Positions 25,708-35,171 of a stretch of 64,000 nt of DNA are shown here, in pieces; position 1 is the first letter of the stretch, and every line of letters starts with the position of its first letter. This DNA comes from Variovorax sp. N23 (GTDB lineage Bacteria; Pseudomonadota; Gammaproteobacteria; Burkholderiales; Burkholderiaceae_C), in the NCBI RefSeq assembly GCF_025486315.1, contig NZ_JAOOPY010000007.1, positions 62,001 through 126,000 of the forward strand, read 5' to 3'. Under the pieces are notes generated by a model, which did not search any database, had not been told where the DNA came from, and was given only the letters and a program-made list of their open reading frames with translations. The position numbers and the translations under genes were made by a program.

Positions 25708-27315
25708 TCACTTCTTCGGTTCGACCCAAGCGTCGGCGAGGTCGCCGGCCGCGAGGTCGATGCTGTTGTAGAAGTCGTGCACGCGCTTGTTGAGCACATG
25801 GATCGAGGGCACGGTGACGAGTGGCAGCACCGGGAGCTCCCGGCCCACGATCTGCTGGATCTGCTTGAACTGCACGGCGCGCCGGCTCGCATCGACCTCC
25901 ACGGCCGCCTGGCGGAAAAGCTCGTCGACCTGCGGGTTGTCGTAGTGCGCGCCGTTGATCCAGATCAGCGGGTTGCGCACGCCGTCCCCCCAGTAAAAGC
26001 GCTGCACTCCCACCGTCGGGTCGAACAGGCGGCCCAGGCCGTTGATGTTGATGTCGAAGTCGCGCGTGGCGTACACGCGCTTGAGGAAGGTCGGCAGGTC
26101 GCCGTCGACCACCTCGACCTTGATGCCCACACGCGCCAGCGCCGAGCGCAGGTAGTCGGTGGTGCGCTTGAACTCCGCGCCGGGGATGTAGCTCAGGCGC
26201 AGCGAAAAGCGCTGGCCGTTGGCCTGCTTGGGCTGGCCCGCCTCATCCAGCAGCCGGTTGGCGGCCGCCACGTCGAAGGGGTAGCGGAAGGTGCTGTCGT
26301 CGTAGTAGTCGGACAGCACGCGCGGCACGGGCGAATTCACCACCTCCGCGCGTTTGTAGTAGATGGTGTTGCGGATGAAGTTGCGGTCGATGGCCTGCGC
26401 GATGGCGTGTCGCACCTGGGGCTTCGCCAGCACCGGGTTCTCGACGTTGAACTCGAGGAAGGACGCGTTGTTCAGGAAGCCGTCGTAGCTGTCGTCCACC
26501 TTGAGCTTCGGGTTCGTGGCCAGGCGCTCCAGGTCGGCCAGGGCGACGCCCTGGGCCACGTCGACTTCCCCGGTCTCGATCGCGGTGGAGAGTGCGGCGG
26601 GATCGCGAATGAACTTCACGATCACGCGGTCCAGGTGCGGGAAGCCTTTGCGCCAATAGGCGGGGTTCTTGCGCAACACCAGATGGCTACCGCGCACCCA
26701 TTCCTCGAACACGAAGGGGCCGGTGCCCACGGGCGCCGTGATGTTGGGATTGCCGAGCGGCTCGCCGTCGGCGTAGCGGTGCGCCGGCACGATCGGCAGT
26801 TCGGCCGACGACAGCGCCTTGAGCAGGAAGGGCGCGGGCTTGCTCAGCACGATCACGGCGGTGAGCGGATCGGGGGCGTCCACGCGCTCCACATTGGCCA
26901 GCGTGATGCGACCGCGCGGGCCCTGCTTCTTCTGCGTCAGCACCGAGTAGCGCACGTCTTCGGCAGTGAAGTCGCGGCCGTCGTGGAACTTCACGCCGGG
27001 GCGCAGCTTGAAGCTGTACTTCAGGCCGTCGGCGCTCACGGTCCACGCGGTCGCCAGCAGCGGCTGCGGGTTGAACTTCGCGTCGTAGCGCAGCAGGCCT
27101 TCGGTGACCTTGGCGCTCACGTTGCGGTTGTCGGTCTTGGTGTCGAGGAAGGAGACCAAGGACGTGGGTTCCTGCACCACCGCATAGGTCAGCGTGCCGC
27201 CGTCCACCGGCGTGGGCGCCTTCGTCTGCGCCATGGCCGTGAAGGGAAGGGCTGCCAATGCCAGGTGGAGCAACTGCGGATTGAACTTCAGTTTCTTGAG
27301 CAGGGAAGAAAGCAT
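25708..27315 (-). CDS. Peptide-type ABC substrate-binding protein (SBP family 5)
   Basis: A 535-residue family-5 binding protein with a Sec-type signal ending near FTAMAQ (about residue 30). It shows FKLRPGVKFHDGRDFTAEDV, APVGTGPFVFEEWVRGSH and FDPTVGVQRFYWGDG, like its three paralogues in the window. The Met at 27315 is chosen over an upstream start at 27384 because it places a normal signal peptide at the N-terminus. It is the first gene of the minus-strand amidase/desulfinase operon and is divergent from the SfnG-like gene. Two binding proteins in one operon without a permease imply a shared transporter. Confidence 0.9.
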   Translation of the reverse strand: MLSSLLKKLKFNPQLLHLALAALPFTAMAQTKAPTPVDGGTLTYAVVQEPTSLVSFLDTKTDNRNVSAKVTEGLLRYDAKFNPQPLLATAWTVSADGLKYSFKLRPGVKFHDGRDFTAEDVRYSVLTQKKQGPRGRITLANVERVDAPDPLTAVIVLSKPAPFLLKALSSAELPIVPAHRYADGEPLGNPNITAPVGTGPFVFEEWVRGSHLVLRKNPAYWRKGFPHLDRVIVKFIRDPAALSTAIETGEVDVAQGVALADLERLATNPKLKVDDSYDGFLNNASFLEFNVENPVLAKPQVRHAIAQAIDRNFIRNTIYYKRAEVVNSPVPRVLSDYYDDSTFRYPFDVAAANRLLDEAGQPKQANGQRFSLRLSYIPGAEFKRTTDYLRSALARVGIKVEVVDGDLPTFLKRVYATRDFDININGLGRLFDPTVGVQRFYWGDGVRNPLIWINGAHYDNPQVDELFRQAAVEVDASRRAVQFKQIQQIVGRELPVLPLVTVPSIHVLNKRVHDFYNSIDLAAGDLADAWVEPKK

Positions 27316-27522
27316 GGGAGGGGTCGCCGTATCGGCGTTGTGCGCATAAGGGCAGACGATGGTCTTTGAAAACCGGGCCGGCACTTAGCATTTTTTCGAG
27401 CTTCCTCATGCGGTGGCGCATGGTTGCCTGCAGCACGCCAGCCGAATTTAGATATGCGGATTCCGGACGTGCCAATTCGCTGGCGGCTGCTCAGAATCCA
27501 GCCCCTGGAAGGTAATTTCAAG
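27316..27522. promoter_or_regulatory. Divergent promoter region with CATGCG palindrome
   Basis: The gap between the binding-protein gene and the SfnG-like gene contains a perfect inverted repeat CATGCG-GTGG-CGCATG at 27407-27422. A possible -10 box CAGAAT lies at about 27492-27497 for the plus strand, and GGAAGG stands ten bases before the ATG at 27523. ATGCG-type palindromes recur at other operon heads in the window. Binding by a common sulfur regulator is inferred. Confidence 0.4.
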
Positions 27523-28707
27523 ATGTCCCTGACCCACCGCCCCGGCGCCATCGCCGGGTGGGAGCGCTTTGCCGCACCGACCGAATTCAGCGCCAGTCCG
27601 ATTTCCCAGGCGTTCAGGCAGCCGGTGCTGCTCGGGCTGTTCCTGCCGATCCAGGCCGGCGGCTGGAGTGCATCGACGCTGCCGCGCACCACCGACTGGC
27701 GCTTCGACTACAACAGGGATCTCGTGCTGCACGCCGAGCGCCTGGGCTTCGACCTGGTGTTCGCGCTCTCGCAATGGCTGCCCAAGGGCGGCTATGGCGG
27801 CGTCTTCAACGGCCAGGCGCTCGACTCGTTCATGACCACGGCCGCGCTCACCGCGGTGACGAGCCGCATCCTGCTGATCTCGACCATCCATGTGCTCTAC
27901 GGCCCGCTGCATCCGCTGCACCTGGCCAAGTACGCCGCCACGCTCGACCACATCTCGGGCGGGCGCTGGGGCATCAACGTGGTCACGGGCCACCGCGTGG
28001 TCGAGCACGAGATGTTCGGCTCGCAGCGCATTGCGCACGACCGGCGCTACGAGCTGGCGGCCGAGTTCCTCGAAGCCGTCCAGCGCCTGTGGGCCGACAC
28101 CGAGAACTGGTCGTTCCAGGGCGAATCGTCCTGGAAGCTCGACGGCGCCTTCGTGACGCCCAAGCCGCATTACGGGCGGCCGGTGCTGGTGAACGCCACG
28201 GGGTCCGACGCGGGTATCGCGTTCGCCGCGCGCTATTCGGACATCGTCTTCATCACCAGCCCGAGCGGCTCCAGCTTCGCGAGCGCGATCGAGGCCTTGC
28301 CCGCACACACGGCCCGCGTCAAGCAGGTGGCGCGCGACGTGGGGCGCGAGGTGCGCACGCTGCTCAACCCGATGGTCATCAGCCGCGAGACCGAGCGCGA
28401 GACCTGGGACTACCACGACGCCATCGTCGCGCACGTCGACAGCGATCCGAGTGTTCACTTCAGCCGCTTCGACAGCGATGCGCACGCTTGGCGCGGCCGC
28501 GTGGGCAACGACGCGCCCAAGCGCCGCGCCATCGGGGGCAACGTGGAGGTCATCGGCACGCCCGAGCAGGTGGTCGAACAGTTCGTGCAGCTCAAGCGCG
28601 CGGGCATCGACGGCCTGCAACTGAGCTTCTTCGACTTCAAGCCCGACCTCGAATTCTTCGGCGACCGCATCCTGCCGCTGATGAAGCAGGCCGGGCTTCG
28701 CCTTTGA
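27523..28707 (+). CDS. Luciferase-like monooxygenase, SfnG-like
   Basis: A 394-residue FMNH2-dependent enzyme resembling dimethylsulfone monooxygenase SfnG. Hallmarks are LLGLFLPIQAGGWS near the N-terminus, KYAATLDHISGGRWGINVVTGH, and IGTPEQVVEQFVQLKRAGIDGLQLSFFDF near the C-terminus. SfnG oxidises dimethyl sulfone to methanesulfinate with reduced FMN from a partner reductase, which is not present here. RutA-like pyrimidine oxygenases are a related alternative, but the sulfur context favours SfnG. The ATG at 27523 follows GGAAGG at proper spacing; the frame is open further upstream without support. It is followed 35 bases later by an aldo/keto reductase. Confidence 0.82.
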   Translation: MSLTHRPGAIAGWERFAAPTEFSASPISQAFRQPVLLGLFLPIQAGGWSASTLPRTTDWRFDYNRDLVLHAERLGFDLVFALSQWLPKGGYGGVFNGQALDSFMTTAALTAVTSRILLISTIHVLYGPLHPLHLAKYAATLDHISGGRWGINVVTGHRVVEHEMFGSQRIAHDRRYELAAEFLEAVQRLWADTENWSFQGESSWKLDGAFVTPKPHYGRPVLVNATGSDAGIAFAARYSDIVFITSPSGSSFASAIEALPAHTARVKQVARDVGREVRTLLNPMVISRETERETWDYHDAIVAHVDSDPSVHFSRFDSDAHAWRGRVGNDAPKRRAIGGNVEVIGTPEQVVEQFVQLKRAGIDGLQLSFFDFKPDLEFFGDRILPLMKQAGLRL

Positions 28708-28742
28708 CGGCCATTCCAGCGATCCACAGAAAGATTTCTTCC

Positions 28743-29777
28743 ATGAGCAGCATCGACTACCGTCCCCTTGGCCGCAGCGGCATCTTCGTATCGCCAATCA
28801 CGCTCGGCACCATGATGTTCGGCAACCAGACCGACCGCGCCACCGCACAGCGCATCACCGAGCGCGCGCTCGAGCAGGGCATCAACTTCATCGACACAGC
28901 CAATGCCTACAACAAGGGCGAGTCCGAAAGGGTGGTGGGCGAACTGGTGGCGCCGAACCGAAACCGCTGGGTGCTGGCGACCAAGTTCGCCAACTCCGAC
29001 CCGGACATCGCCGGCCCCAACAATCGGAGTACGGGCCGACACGGCATCGTGCAGTCGGTGGAGGCCAGCCTCAGGCGGCTGGGCACCGACCACATCGACC
29101 TCCTGTACCTGCACCGCGAAGACCGCACCACGCCAGTTTCCGAAACCGTGCGCGCGCTGGGCGACCTGATCCGTGCCGGCAAGCTGCGCAGCTACGGGCT
29201 GTCGAACCATCCGGCCTGGAAGATCGCGGAGTTCGCCCGCACGGCCGATGCGCTGAACGTCGACCGGCCCGCCGCCACCCAGCCGCTCTACAACCTGGCC
29301 AACCGGCAGGTCGAAACCGAGCACCTGCCCGCGGCCGAGTACTACGGCGTGGGCGTGGTGTCGTACAGCCCGCTCGCACGCGGCGTGCTCACCGCCAAAT
29401 ACGAGCCGGGCAAGGCGCCGCCGCCGGACACGCGCGCGGGCCGCGACGACCGGCGCATCCTGCAGACCGAGTGGCGGCCCGAGTCGCTGGAGATTGCGCA
29501 GCGCGTGAAGCAACACGTGGAGGGCCGCGGCATCACGCCGGGCCAGTTCGCACTGGCCTGGGTGCTGAACAACCGGCTGGTCACTTCGGCGATCGCCGGC
29601 CCGCGCACGCTGGCGCAATGGGAAGACTACGTGCCCGCACTGCAGTACCGCTTCACCGACGAGGACGAAGCCTTGGTGAATGCGTTGGTCGTCACCGGTC
29701 ATGCATCGGTGCCGGGCTTCAACGACCCGAGCCACCCATTCTTCGGCCGCCTGCCCAGGCATCGCGCGGTGGTTTGA
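28743..29777 (+). CDS. Aldo/keto reductase
   Basis: A 344-residue TIM-barrel NADPH oxidoreductase with the catalytic tetrad Asp51 and Tyr56 (DTANAYNKGE), Lys81 (LATKF) and His124 (YLHRED). It has the NADPH-binding SAIAGPRTLAQWED segment near the C-terminus. It reduces an aldehyde or ketone. Following an SfnG-like monooxygenase, it may reduce the carbonyl left after C-S cleavage, though general detoxification is equally possible. It converges on the minus-strand ATPase gene ending at 29799. Confidence 0.9.
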   Translation: MSSIDYRPLGRSGIFVSPITLGTMMFGNQTDRATAQRITERALEQGINFIDTANAYNKGESERVVGELVAPNRNRWVLATKFANSDPDIAGPNNRSTGRHGIVQSVEASLRRLGTDHIDLLYLHREDRTTPVSETVRALGDLIRAGKLRSYGLSNHPAWKIAEFARTADALNVDRPAATQPLYNLANRQVETEHLPAAEYYGVGVVSYSPLARGVLTAKYEPGKAPPPDTRAGRDDRRILQTEWRPESLEIAQRVKQHVEGRGITPGQFALAWVLNNRLVTSAIAGPRTLAQWEDYVPALQYRFTDEDEALVNALVVTGHASVPGFNDPSHPFFGRLPRHRAVV

Positions 29778-29798
29778 GCGCGGCGCGGCTGCGGCGCA

Positions 29799-30632
29799 TC
29801 ACTTGCCGGGAAAGTGCGGAATGGACGCCGCCAGCGCGGCGGTGTACGGATGGCGCGGCTGGTCGAACAGCGCGTGCGCCGGGCCCTGGTCGACGATGCG
29901 GCCTTCGCGCATCACCAGCACGCGCTCGCAGAGCAGGCGCACAACGCCGAGGTCGTGCGACACGAACACGATGGCCAGGCCCAGTTCGCGCCGCAGGCGG
30001 TCAAGCAGGGCCAGCACGCCGGCTTGCACCGACACGTCGATCGCAGCGGTGGGCTCGTCGAGGATCAGCAGTTCCGGCCCCGGCCCCAGGGCGCGCGCAA
30101 TGCCCACGCGCGCAGCCTGCCCGCCGGACAGTTCATGCGGGCGGCGTTGCAGCAGATCGGCACCCAGGTGCACGCGCTGCGCCACGTCCAGCACGCGATC
30201 GCGCAGCGCCTGGCCTTGCAGGCCGAGCAGCCGGCGCAGCGGGTCGGCCACGGCATCGAAGGCCGTCTTGCGCGGATCGAGACTGTCGTGCGGATCCTGG
30301 AACACCATCTGCATGCGGCGTCGCCACGGCGCCCGGGCAGCGTGGGCCGCGGCGTGCGTGGCCAGATCGATGCCGTCGAACACGATATGCCCCGACACCG
30401 GGTCGCTGAGCCGCGCGATCAGCGACACCAGGGTGGACTTGCCGCAACCCGATTCGCCGACCAGGCCCACGGCCTCGCCCCGCGCGACCGTGAAGCTCAC
30501 GCCGTCGACGGCCTGCAGCCAGCGCTGCCGTTGCCGCAAGCCGCCGAAAGGCGGCATGGCAGACGCGGGCGATAGGGGATAGCGCGCGACCAGATCGCGC
30601 ACGTCGAGCAAAGGCGGGTCGGCGAGGGGCAT
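29799..30632 (-). CDS. Oligopeptide-type ABC ATPase, DppF-like
   Basis: A 277-residue ATPase with Walker [11 protein letters not shown]-loop MVFQDPHDSLDPR, signature LSGGQAARVGIARAL and Walker B LLILDEPTAA. It forms a heterodimer with the DppD-like ATPase encoded four bases upstream. As the last gene of the minus-strand operon headed by the TauD-type dioxygenase, it completes a full binding protein/permease/permease/ATPase/ATPase set. The substrate is presumably the sulfur compound processed by the monooxygenases of the same operon. Confidence 0.92.
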   Translation of the reverse strand: MPLADPPLLDVRDLVARYPLSPASAMPPFGGLRQRQRWLQAVDGVSFTVARGEAVGLVGESGCGKSTLVSLIARLSDPVSGHIVFDGIDLATHAAAHAARAPWRRRMQMVFQDPHDSLDPRKTAFDAVADPLRRLLGLQGQALRDRVLDVAQRVHLGADLLQRRPHELSGGQAARVGIARALGPGPELLILDEPTAAIDVSVQAGVLALLDRLRRELGLAIVFVSHDLGVVRLLCERVLVMREGRIVDQGPAHALFDQPRHPYTAALAASIPHFPGK

Positions 30633-30636
30633 GCGT

Positions 30637-31644
30637 TCAGAGCGCGTCGGGCCGCGCGGATTCGAGCGCAGGGTGCCAGCACCTCAACGCGTGCCGCGGA
30701 TCGATGCGGGTCCAGGGTGCCGCCTCGGTGCGGCAACGTGCGTCGCTCCGGTCGCAGCGCTCGGCGAAGCGGCAAGCGGGCAGGTCGGTGCGGGTCAGGT
30801 CCGGCAGAAGGCCGTCGACGCTGCGCAGGTCCGAGAGGGTCGGCGCCGATTGCGGCGTGGCGCGCAGCAACTGGCGGGTGTACGGATGCGCCGCGCCGCC
30901 TCGGAGCCCGGCGCTCGGCAAGGTCTCCACCAACTGGCCGGCATGCATGACCGCCACGCGCGCGCAGCGCTGCGCGGCCAGTGCCAGGTCGTGGGTGATC
31001 AGCAAGGTCGCCAGGTGATGCTCGAGCGCGAGTGCGGCGATGAGGTCGAGCACGCGGGCCTGCGTGCTCACGTCGAGGCCCGTGGTCGGCTCGTCCGCGA
31101 TCAGCAGCGCGGGCTCGCCCGCCAGTGCCAGGGCGATCATCACGCGCTGGCACTGGCCGCCGGACAACTCGTGCGCATAGGCCTTGAAGCGCCGTGTCGG
31201 CTCGCTCAGCCCCACGCGCTCGATCCATGCGAGCGCTTCTCGCCGCGCCGCAGCGGCCTTCAGGCCGCGGTGCACCTGCAGCACCTGCTGCAACTGATCA
31301 CCGATGGTGCGCAGCGGATGCAGCGCGCGCCTTGGGCTCTGGAACACGAAGCCGATGCGGCGTCCGCGCAGCCCTTGCCATGCGGAGGCATCGGGTTCGC
31401 CCGCACTGTTCAACAGATCGCGTCCCTGAAAGCGCAGCCGCCGCGCATGCACCTGCGCGCGCGGGTCGAGCAGGCCGGCCAGGGCCAAGGCGGTGACCGA
31501 CTTGCCCGATCCGCTTTCGCCGACCAGGCCCAGCGTTTCGCCGGCCTGCAGTGTGAAGCCGACGTCGTCGAGCACGTTCACCGTGCCAGCCGGCGTGCGA
31601 AAGCGCAGCGTCAGTGCATCGACCTCGAGCAGCGGTGCGCTCAT
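30637..31644 (-). CDS. Oligopeptide-type ABC ATPase, DppD-like
   Basis: A 335-residue ATPase: Walker [11 protein letters not shown]-loop [14 protein letters not shown], signature [15 protein letters not shown] and Walker [11 protein letters not shown]. The C-terminal region carries the cysteine cluster typical of DppD/OppD ([14 protein letters not shown] with a later Cys), the site of an oligopeptide-ATPase extension. The ATG at 31644 overlaps the DppC-like stop (ATGA). The frame is open upstream but only as antisense of the permease gene. Confidence 0.92.
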   Translation of the reverse strand: MSAPLLEVDALTLRFRTPAGTVNVLDDVGFTLQAGETLGLVGESGSGKSVTALALAGLLDPRAQVHARRLRFQGRDLLNSAGEPDASAWQGLRGRRIGFVFQSPRRALHPLRTIGDQLQQVLQVHRGLKAAAARREALAWIERVGLSEPTRRFKAYAHELSGGQCQRVMIALALAGEPALLIADEPTTGLDVSTQARVLDLIAALALEHHLATLLITHDLALAAQRCARVAVMHAGQLVETLPSAGLRGGAAHPYTRQLLRATPQSAPTLSDLRSVDGLLPDLTRTDLPACRFAERCDRSDARCRTEAAPWTRIDPRHALRCWHPALESARPDAL

Positions 31645-32477
31645 GCGTGGGCCGCCTCGGCCGCGCCGCGCGGATCGAGCAGGTCGCGTAGCGCGTCGCC
31701 CAGCAGCGTGAAGCAGCCCACGGCCGCGAACAGCGCCAGGCCCGGAAAGAAGGCCAGCCACCATTGGCCGGTGATGATGTAGGGCGCGCCTTCGCTCACC
31801 AGCACGCCCCATTCCGCCGTCGGCGGGCGCACCCCCAAGCCGATGAACGACAGGCCGGCGCCGTTGAGCAGCGCCCAGCCGAGGTTGATCGATCCCTGCA
31901 CCGCCAGCACCGGCAGCACATGCGGCAGCAGCACGCCGAAGAGCAGGCGCGGCGCAGCGGTGCCACCCAGCCGCGCGGCGACCACGTAGCCGGCGTTGCG
32001 GCGGACGCTCACTTCGGTGCGAACCAGCCGAATGTAGAAGGGCAGGTTGATCAGTGCCGTCGCGTACACGATGCTGGACACGCTGTTGCCCCAGGCGGCG
32101 ACCAGCGCCATCGCCACGACGAACAGCGGAAAGGCCATCAGCACGTCGACCAGCCGGCCGACCCATCGGTCGAGGCCGCCGCCGACGAAGCCGCACCACG
32201 CCCCCACGGCGCTGCCCGCGAGCAGCGACAGCACGACCGCGCCGGCCGCCATGCCCAGGTCGAGCCGCGTGGCCACGAGCACGCGCGAGAACAGGTCGCG
32301 GCCAAGGGCGTCGGTGCCGAACCAGTGCGCGGCACCGGGCGGCTGCAGACGGTTCGCGACATCGGTGGCCAGCGGATCGACGGGCGCCAGCGAGGGGCCG
32401 AGCAGCGCGGCGGCCAGGAACAGCGCGAGCAACAGCAGGCCGGACGCAGTGCCGACGCGGGGGAGCGAAATCTTCAT
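31641..32477 (-). CDS. Oligopeptide-type ABC permease, DppC-like
   Basis: A 278-residue permease with a first helix at residues 11-31, then the conserved FGTDALGRDLFSRVLVATRLDL and an EAA loop near AARLGGTAAPRLLFGVLLPHVLP. Unlike the DppC-like protein at 15189 it has only a short N-terminal leader. Its start overlaps the DppB-like stop and its stop overlaps the DppD-like start, both by four bases, so the whole importer is tightly coupled. Confidence 0.93.
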   Translation of the reverse strand: MKISLPRVGTASGLLLLALFLAAALLGPSLAPVDPLATDVANRLQPPGAAHWFGTDALGRDLFSRVLVATRLDLGMAAGAVVLSLLAGSAVGAWCGFVGGGLDRWVGRLVDVLMAFPLFVVAMALVAAWGNSVSSIVYATALINLPFYIRLVRTEVSVRRNAGYVVAARLGGTAAPRLLFGVLLPHVLPVLAVQGSINLGWALLNGAGLSFIGLGVRPPTAEWGVLVSEGAPYIITGQWWLAFFPGLALFAAVGCFTLLGDALRDLLDPRGAAEAAHA

Positions 32478-33505
32478 GCGCGGGCTCCGGCGCGCGGATC
32501 GATCCGGCCGTGCAGCAGGTCGATGCCCAGGTTCACACCCACGAAGAGCAGTGCCACCAGCAGCACGAAGCCCTGCAGCGGCGCATGGTCGGAGGCCAGC
32601 AGCGCATCGAGCGCATAGCTGCCGATGCCGGGCCAGGCGAACACCTTCTCGATCACCACGTTGGCGCTCAGCATGTACGAGAACACCATGCCCGCGCCGG
32701 TGACGACCGGCAGCAGCGCCAGGTGCAGTGCGCTCGCCAGCACCGCGCGGCGCGGCAGGCCGAGAGCGCGCGCGGTGCGCACGGGGTCACTGCGCAGCAC
32801 GCCGAGCAGCGATGCGCGCATGAGCCGCGCCACCGGCGAGAGCGAGAAGAGGGCCATGGCCACGGCGGGCAGCAGCAGGCGCCCGCCTGCCGACGAGAGC
32901 GCGTCCCAGCGTCCCGCCAGCGTGGCGTCGACCAGCAGGAAGCCGGTGACCGTGGGAGGCGGTGTCAGCATCGCGTCGATGCGCCCGGTCGGCTCGGGCG
33001 CCCAGCCGAGCAGGAAGTAGAAGACGTACACCAGCAGCAGTGCGATCACGAAGGTCGGCATGCAGCTGCCGCCCACGGTCAGCAGCGTGCAGGCGCGATC
33101 CCAGGCCGAGCGGGGCCGCAGCGCGGCAGCGGCGCCCAGCGGTAGTGCGATGGTCAGGGTCAGCGCGAAGGCGACGAAGGTCAGCTCGAGCGTCGCCGGC
33201 AGGCGCTGGCGCAGGTCGGTCCACACCGCTTGCCCCGTGGTGTGGGACTGCCCCCAGTCGCCCTGCGCGAGCGCCACCAGGTAGTGCCACAGCTGCACCG
33301 GCAGCGGCTGGTCCAGGCCCAGGCGGGCGCGGATCTGCGCGATCTCCTCCGGGCCGGCATTCGGCCCGGACGCCAGGAAGGCCGCCGGGTCGCCGGGCAG
33401 CACATGGGTCAGGAGGAAGGTGAAGACGACGGCGCCCAGCAACACCGGCACCGTGGCCAGCAGCCGCGTGCCGACGCGCCCCGCGAAGGTCGCGGCCGTG
33501 CTCAC
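32474..33505 (-). CDS. Oligopeptide-type ABC permease, DppB-like
   Basis: A 343-residue permease: first helix around TRLLATVPVLLGAVVFTF, then THVLPGDPAAFLASG, and an EAA loop near ARALGLPRRAVLASALHLAL. The start is GTG at 33505, overlapping the stop of the binding-protein gene as GTGA; a much longer frame upstream is only antisense to that gene. It forms the channel with the DppC-like permease. Confidence 0.9.
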   Translation of the reverse strand: MSTAATFAGRVGTRLLATVPVLLGAVVFTFLLTHVLPGDPAAFLASGPNAGPEEIAQIRARLGLDQPLPVQLWHYLVALAQGDWGQSHTTGQAVWTDLRQRLPATLELTFVAFALTLTIALPLGAAAALRPRSAWDRACTLLTVGGSCMPTFVIALLLVYVFYFLLGWAPEPTGRIDAMLTPPPTVTGFLLVDATLAGRWDALSSAGGRLLLPAVAMALFSLSPVARLMRASLLGVLRSDPVRTARALGLPRRAVLASALHLALLPVVTGAGMVFSYMLSANVVIEKVFAWPGIGSYALDALLASDHAPLQGFVLLVALLFVGVNLGIDLLHGRIDPRAGARA

Positions 33506-35127
33506 GAGCGTGTCAGTGGCCGGAAGTCCACCTGCCCGTGGATGTAGTAGGTGAAACCTTGAAGATCGGGCTGCAGCGCCGCCTCGAACGAGGGGAGCCA
33601 CAGCGGGACCAGCGGCACCTGCTCGAAGGCGATCTCGATCGCGCGCTGGATGGCGCGGTCGTATTTCGCGCGGTCGGTTTCCCAGCGCGCCTGCTCGACC
33701 AGCTTTGCCAGTTCCTCGTTCTTGAACGAGCCGAAGTTCCAGCGCCAGTCGCCCTGGAAGAAGATGCGAAAGAAGTAGTCGGGGTCGTTGAACCAGGCCG
33801 ACGAGCTGTCGATGAAGAAGGGCAGCTTCTTCTCGGTCTGCAGCGTGCCCCACTGGGCGCCGGGCACCTTCTCGATCGTCAGCTCGATGCCGATCTTCTT
33901 GAGCGCCTCCTGGATCAGCAGCGCGGCCGGCTCGGCCAGGGTGGCATCGCCCACGTTGTAGCTGAAGCTGGTCTTGAAGCCGTTCGCCAGTCCGGCCTGC
34001 GCGAGCAGCTCGCGCGCCCGCAGCAACTGCGTTTCGTAGGGATAGGGCTGCGGAAAGCGGCTGCTCGTGGGCTTGGCCGATTTCGCGCCGAAGAGCGGTT
34101 CGCCGCGGCCCAGGTTGGCGCCTCGCAGCAGCGAGGTGTAGGGCAGGGCGTAGGCGATGGCCTGGCGCACGCGCACGTCGTCGAAGGGCTTGGCCTGCGT
34201 GTTGAACGCCACGAAGCGGAAGCTGGTGGTCACGGGCACGGAGATCACCTTCGCGCGGCTCGTGTCGGTGAGCGCGTCGAGGTCTTTCGGAGGCAGCTGC
34301 AGCGCCACATCCGCATCGCCCTTGAGCAGCGCCGCCACGCGGTTCGAGGCCGAGGGCACGACCTGGAACACCGCGCGGCGTACCTGCGGCAAGGCACCGC
34401 TCTTCCAACCGTCGAAGCGCGCATAGATCACCTGCTGGCCCGGCGTGAAGTTCTCGACCCGGTAGGCGCCGCCGCCGGCCGCATTGGCCTTCACCCAATC
34501 CGCAGCCCAGGGGTCGGCTGGCGTGGCGTGCGACCTGGCGAGTTCGGCATTGAGCACCGACGCGAAGGACAGCGCCAGGTTGGGCAGCGTGTAGCGGTCG
34601 GCGCGCGGCAGCGTGATGCGGAAGGTGTGCGCGTCCACCACGCTGAACTGCGCGGGGCTCTCCAGTGAGCCGGTGGCCAGTTGCCGCTTGCTGGCGGGCA
34701 GCGAGACCGCGCGGTCGAGCGACCATTTCACGTCGTTGGCGGTGACGGGCTTGCCGTCGTGGAAGGTGGCGTCGCGGCGTAGCTTGAAGGTCAGCGTGCG
34801 GCCATCGGCGGACTGCTCGAAGCTCTCGGCCAGCTCGCCGCGCAGGCGCCCATAGTCGTACTTGAACACCCCCGGCGATACCTGCACCCGATCGAAGTTG
34901 ATCAGCCGGTCGTACACGTTGGTGAAGAGCCCGAGCGACTCGCGGCTCACGCCTTCGCCATGCGGATCCTGCGAGTTGGGCGCGCCTTCAGCGAGCACGC
35001 GCACGGTCTCCTTGCGGGACTGGGCGATTGCGGTGAGCGGCAGTCCGAGGCCGGTGGTGGCGATGGCGCCACCCGCGCCGACGGAGACGAAGGCACTGCC
35101 TTGTTGGATGAAGCGGCGACGGTCCAT
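33502..35127 (-). CDS. Peptide-type ABC substrate-binding protein (SBP family 5), Tat-exported
   Basis: A 541-residue family-5 binding protein with a twin-arginine signal (DRRRFIQQGS) directly after the Met at 35127, which fixes the start. The mature part has VLAEGAPNSQDPHGEGV, FKLRRDATFHDGKPVTANDV and a C-terminal region with WFNDPDYFFRIFFQGDWRWNF. It differs clearly from the four-member subfamily elsewhere in the window, for instance lacking their FDPTVGVQR motif. It feeds the DppBCDF set encoded just downstream and follows the SfnB-like gene by 44 bases. Confidence 0.92.
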   Translation of the reverse strand: MDRRRFIQQGSAFVSVGAGGAIATTGLGLPLTAIAQSRKETVRVLAEGAPNSQDPHGEGVSRESLGLFTNVYDRLINFDRVQVSPGVFKYDYGRLRGELAESFEQSADGRTLTFKLRRDATFHDGKPVTANDVKWSLDRAVSLPASKRQLATGSLESPAQFSVVDAHTFRITLPRADRYTLPNLALSFASVLNAELARSHATPADPWAADWVKANAAGGGAYRVENFTPGQQVIYARFDGWKSGALPQVRRAVFQVVPSASNRVAALLKGDADVALQLPPKDLDALTDTSRAKVISVPVTTSFRFVAFNTQAKPFDDVRVRQAIAYALPYTSLLRGANLGRGEPLFGAKSAKPTSSRFPQPYPYETQLLRARELLAQAGLANGFKTSFSYNVGDATLAEPAALLIQEALKKIGIELTIEKVPGAQWGTLQTEKKLPFFIDSSSAWFNDPDYFFRIFFQGDWRWNFGSFKNEELAKLVEQARWETDRAKYDRAIQRAIEIAFEQVPLVPLWLPSFEAALQPDLQGFTYYIHGQVDFRPLTRS

Positions 35128-35171
35128 GGTGAAGGTCTTCTTTCGGTGAGGGGGAAGGGCGTTGTGCGAGA

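Noticed and set aside
27380..27400. Sigma-54 promoter for the SfnG-like gene, as in Pseudomonas sfn genes
   Set aside because: A GGCAC occurs, but the GG and GC elements are not at the required spacing on either strand.
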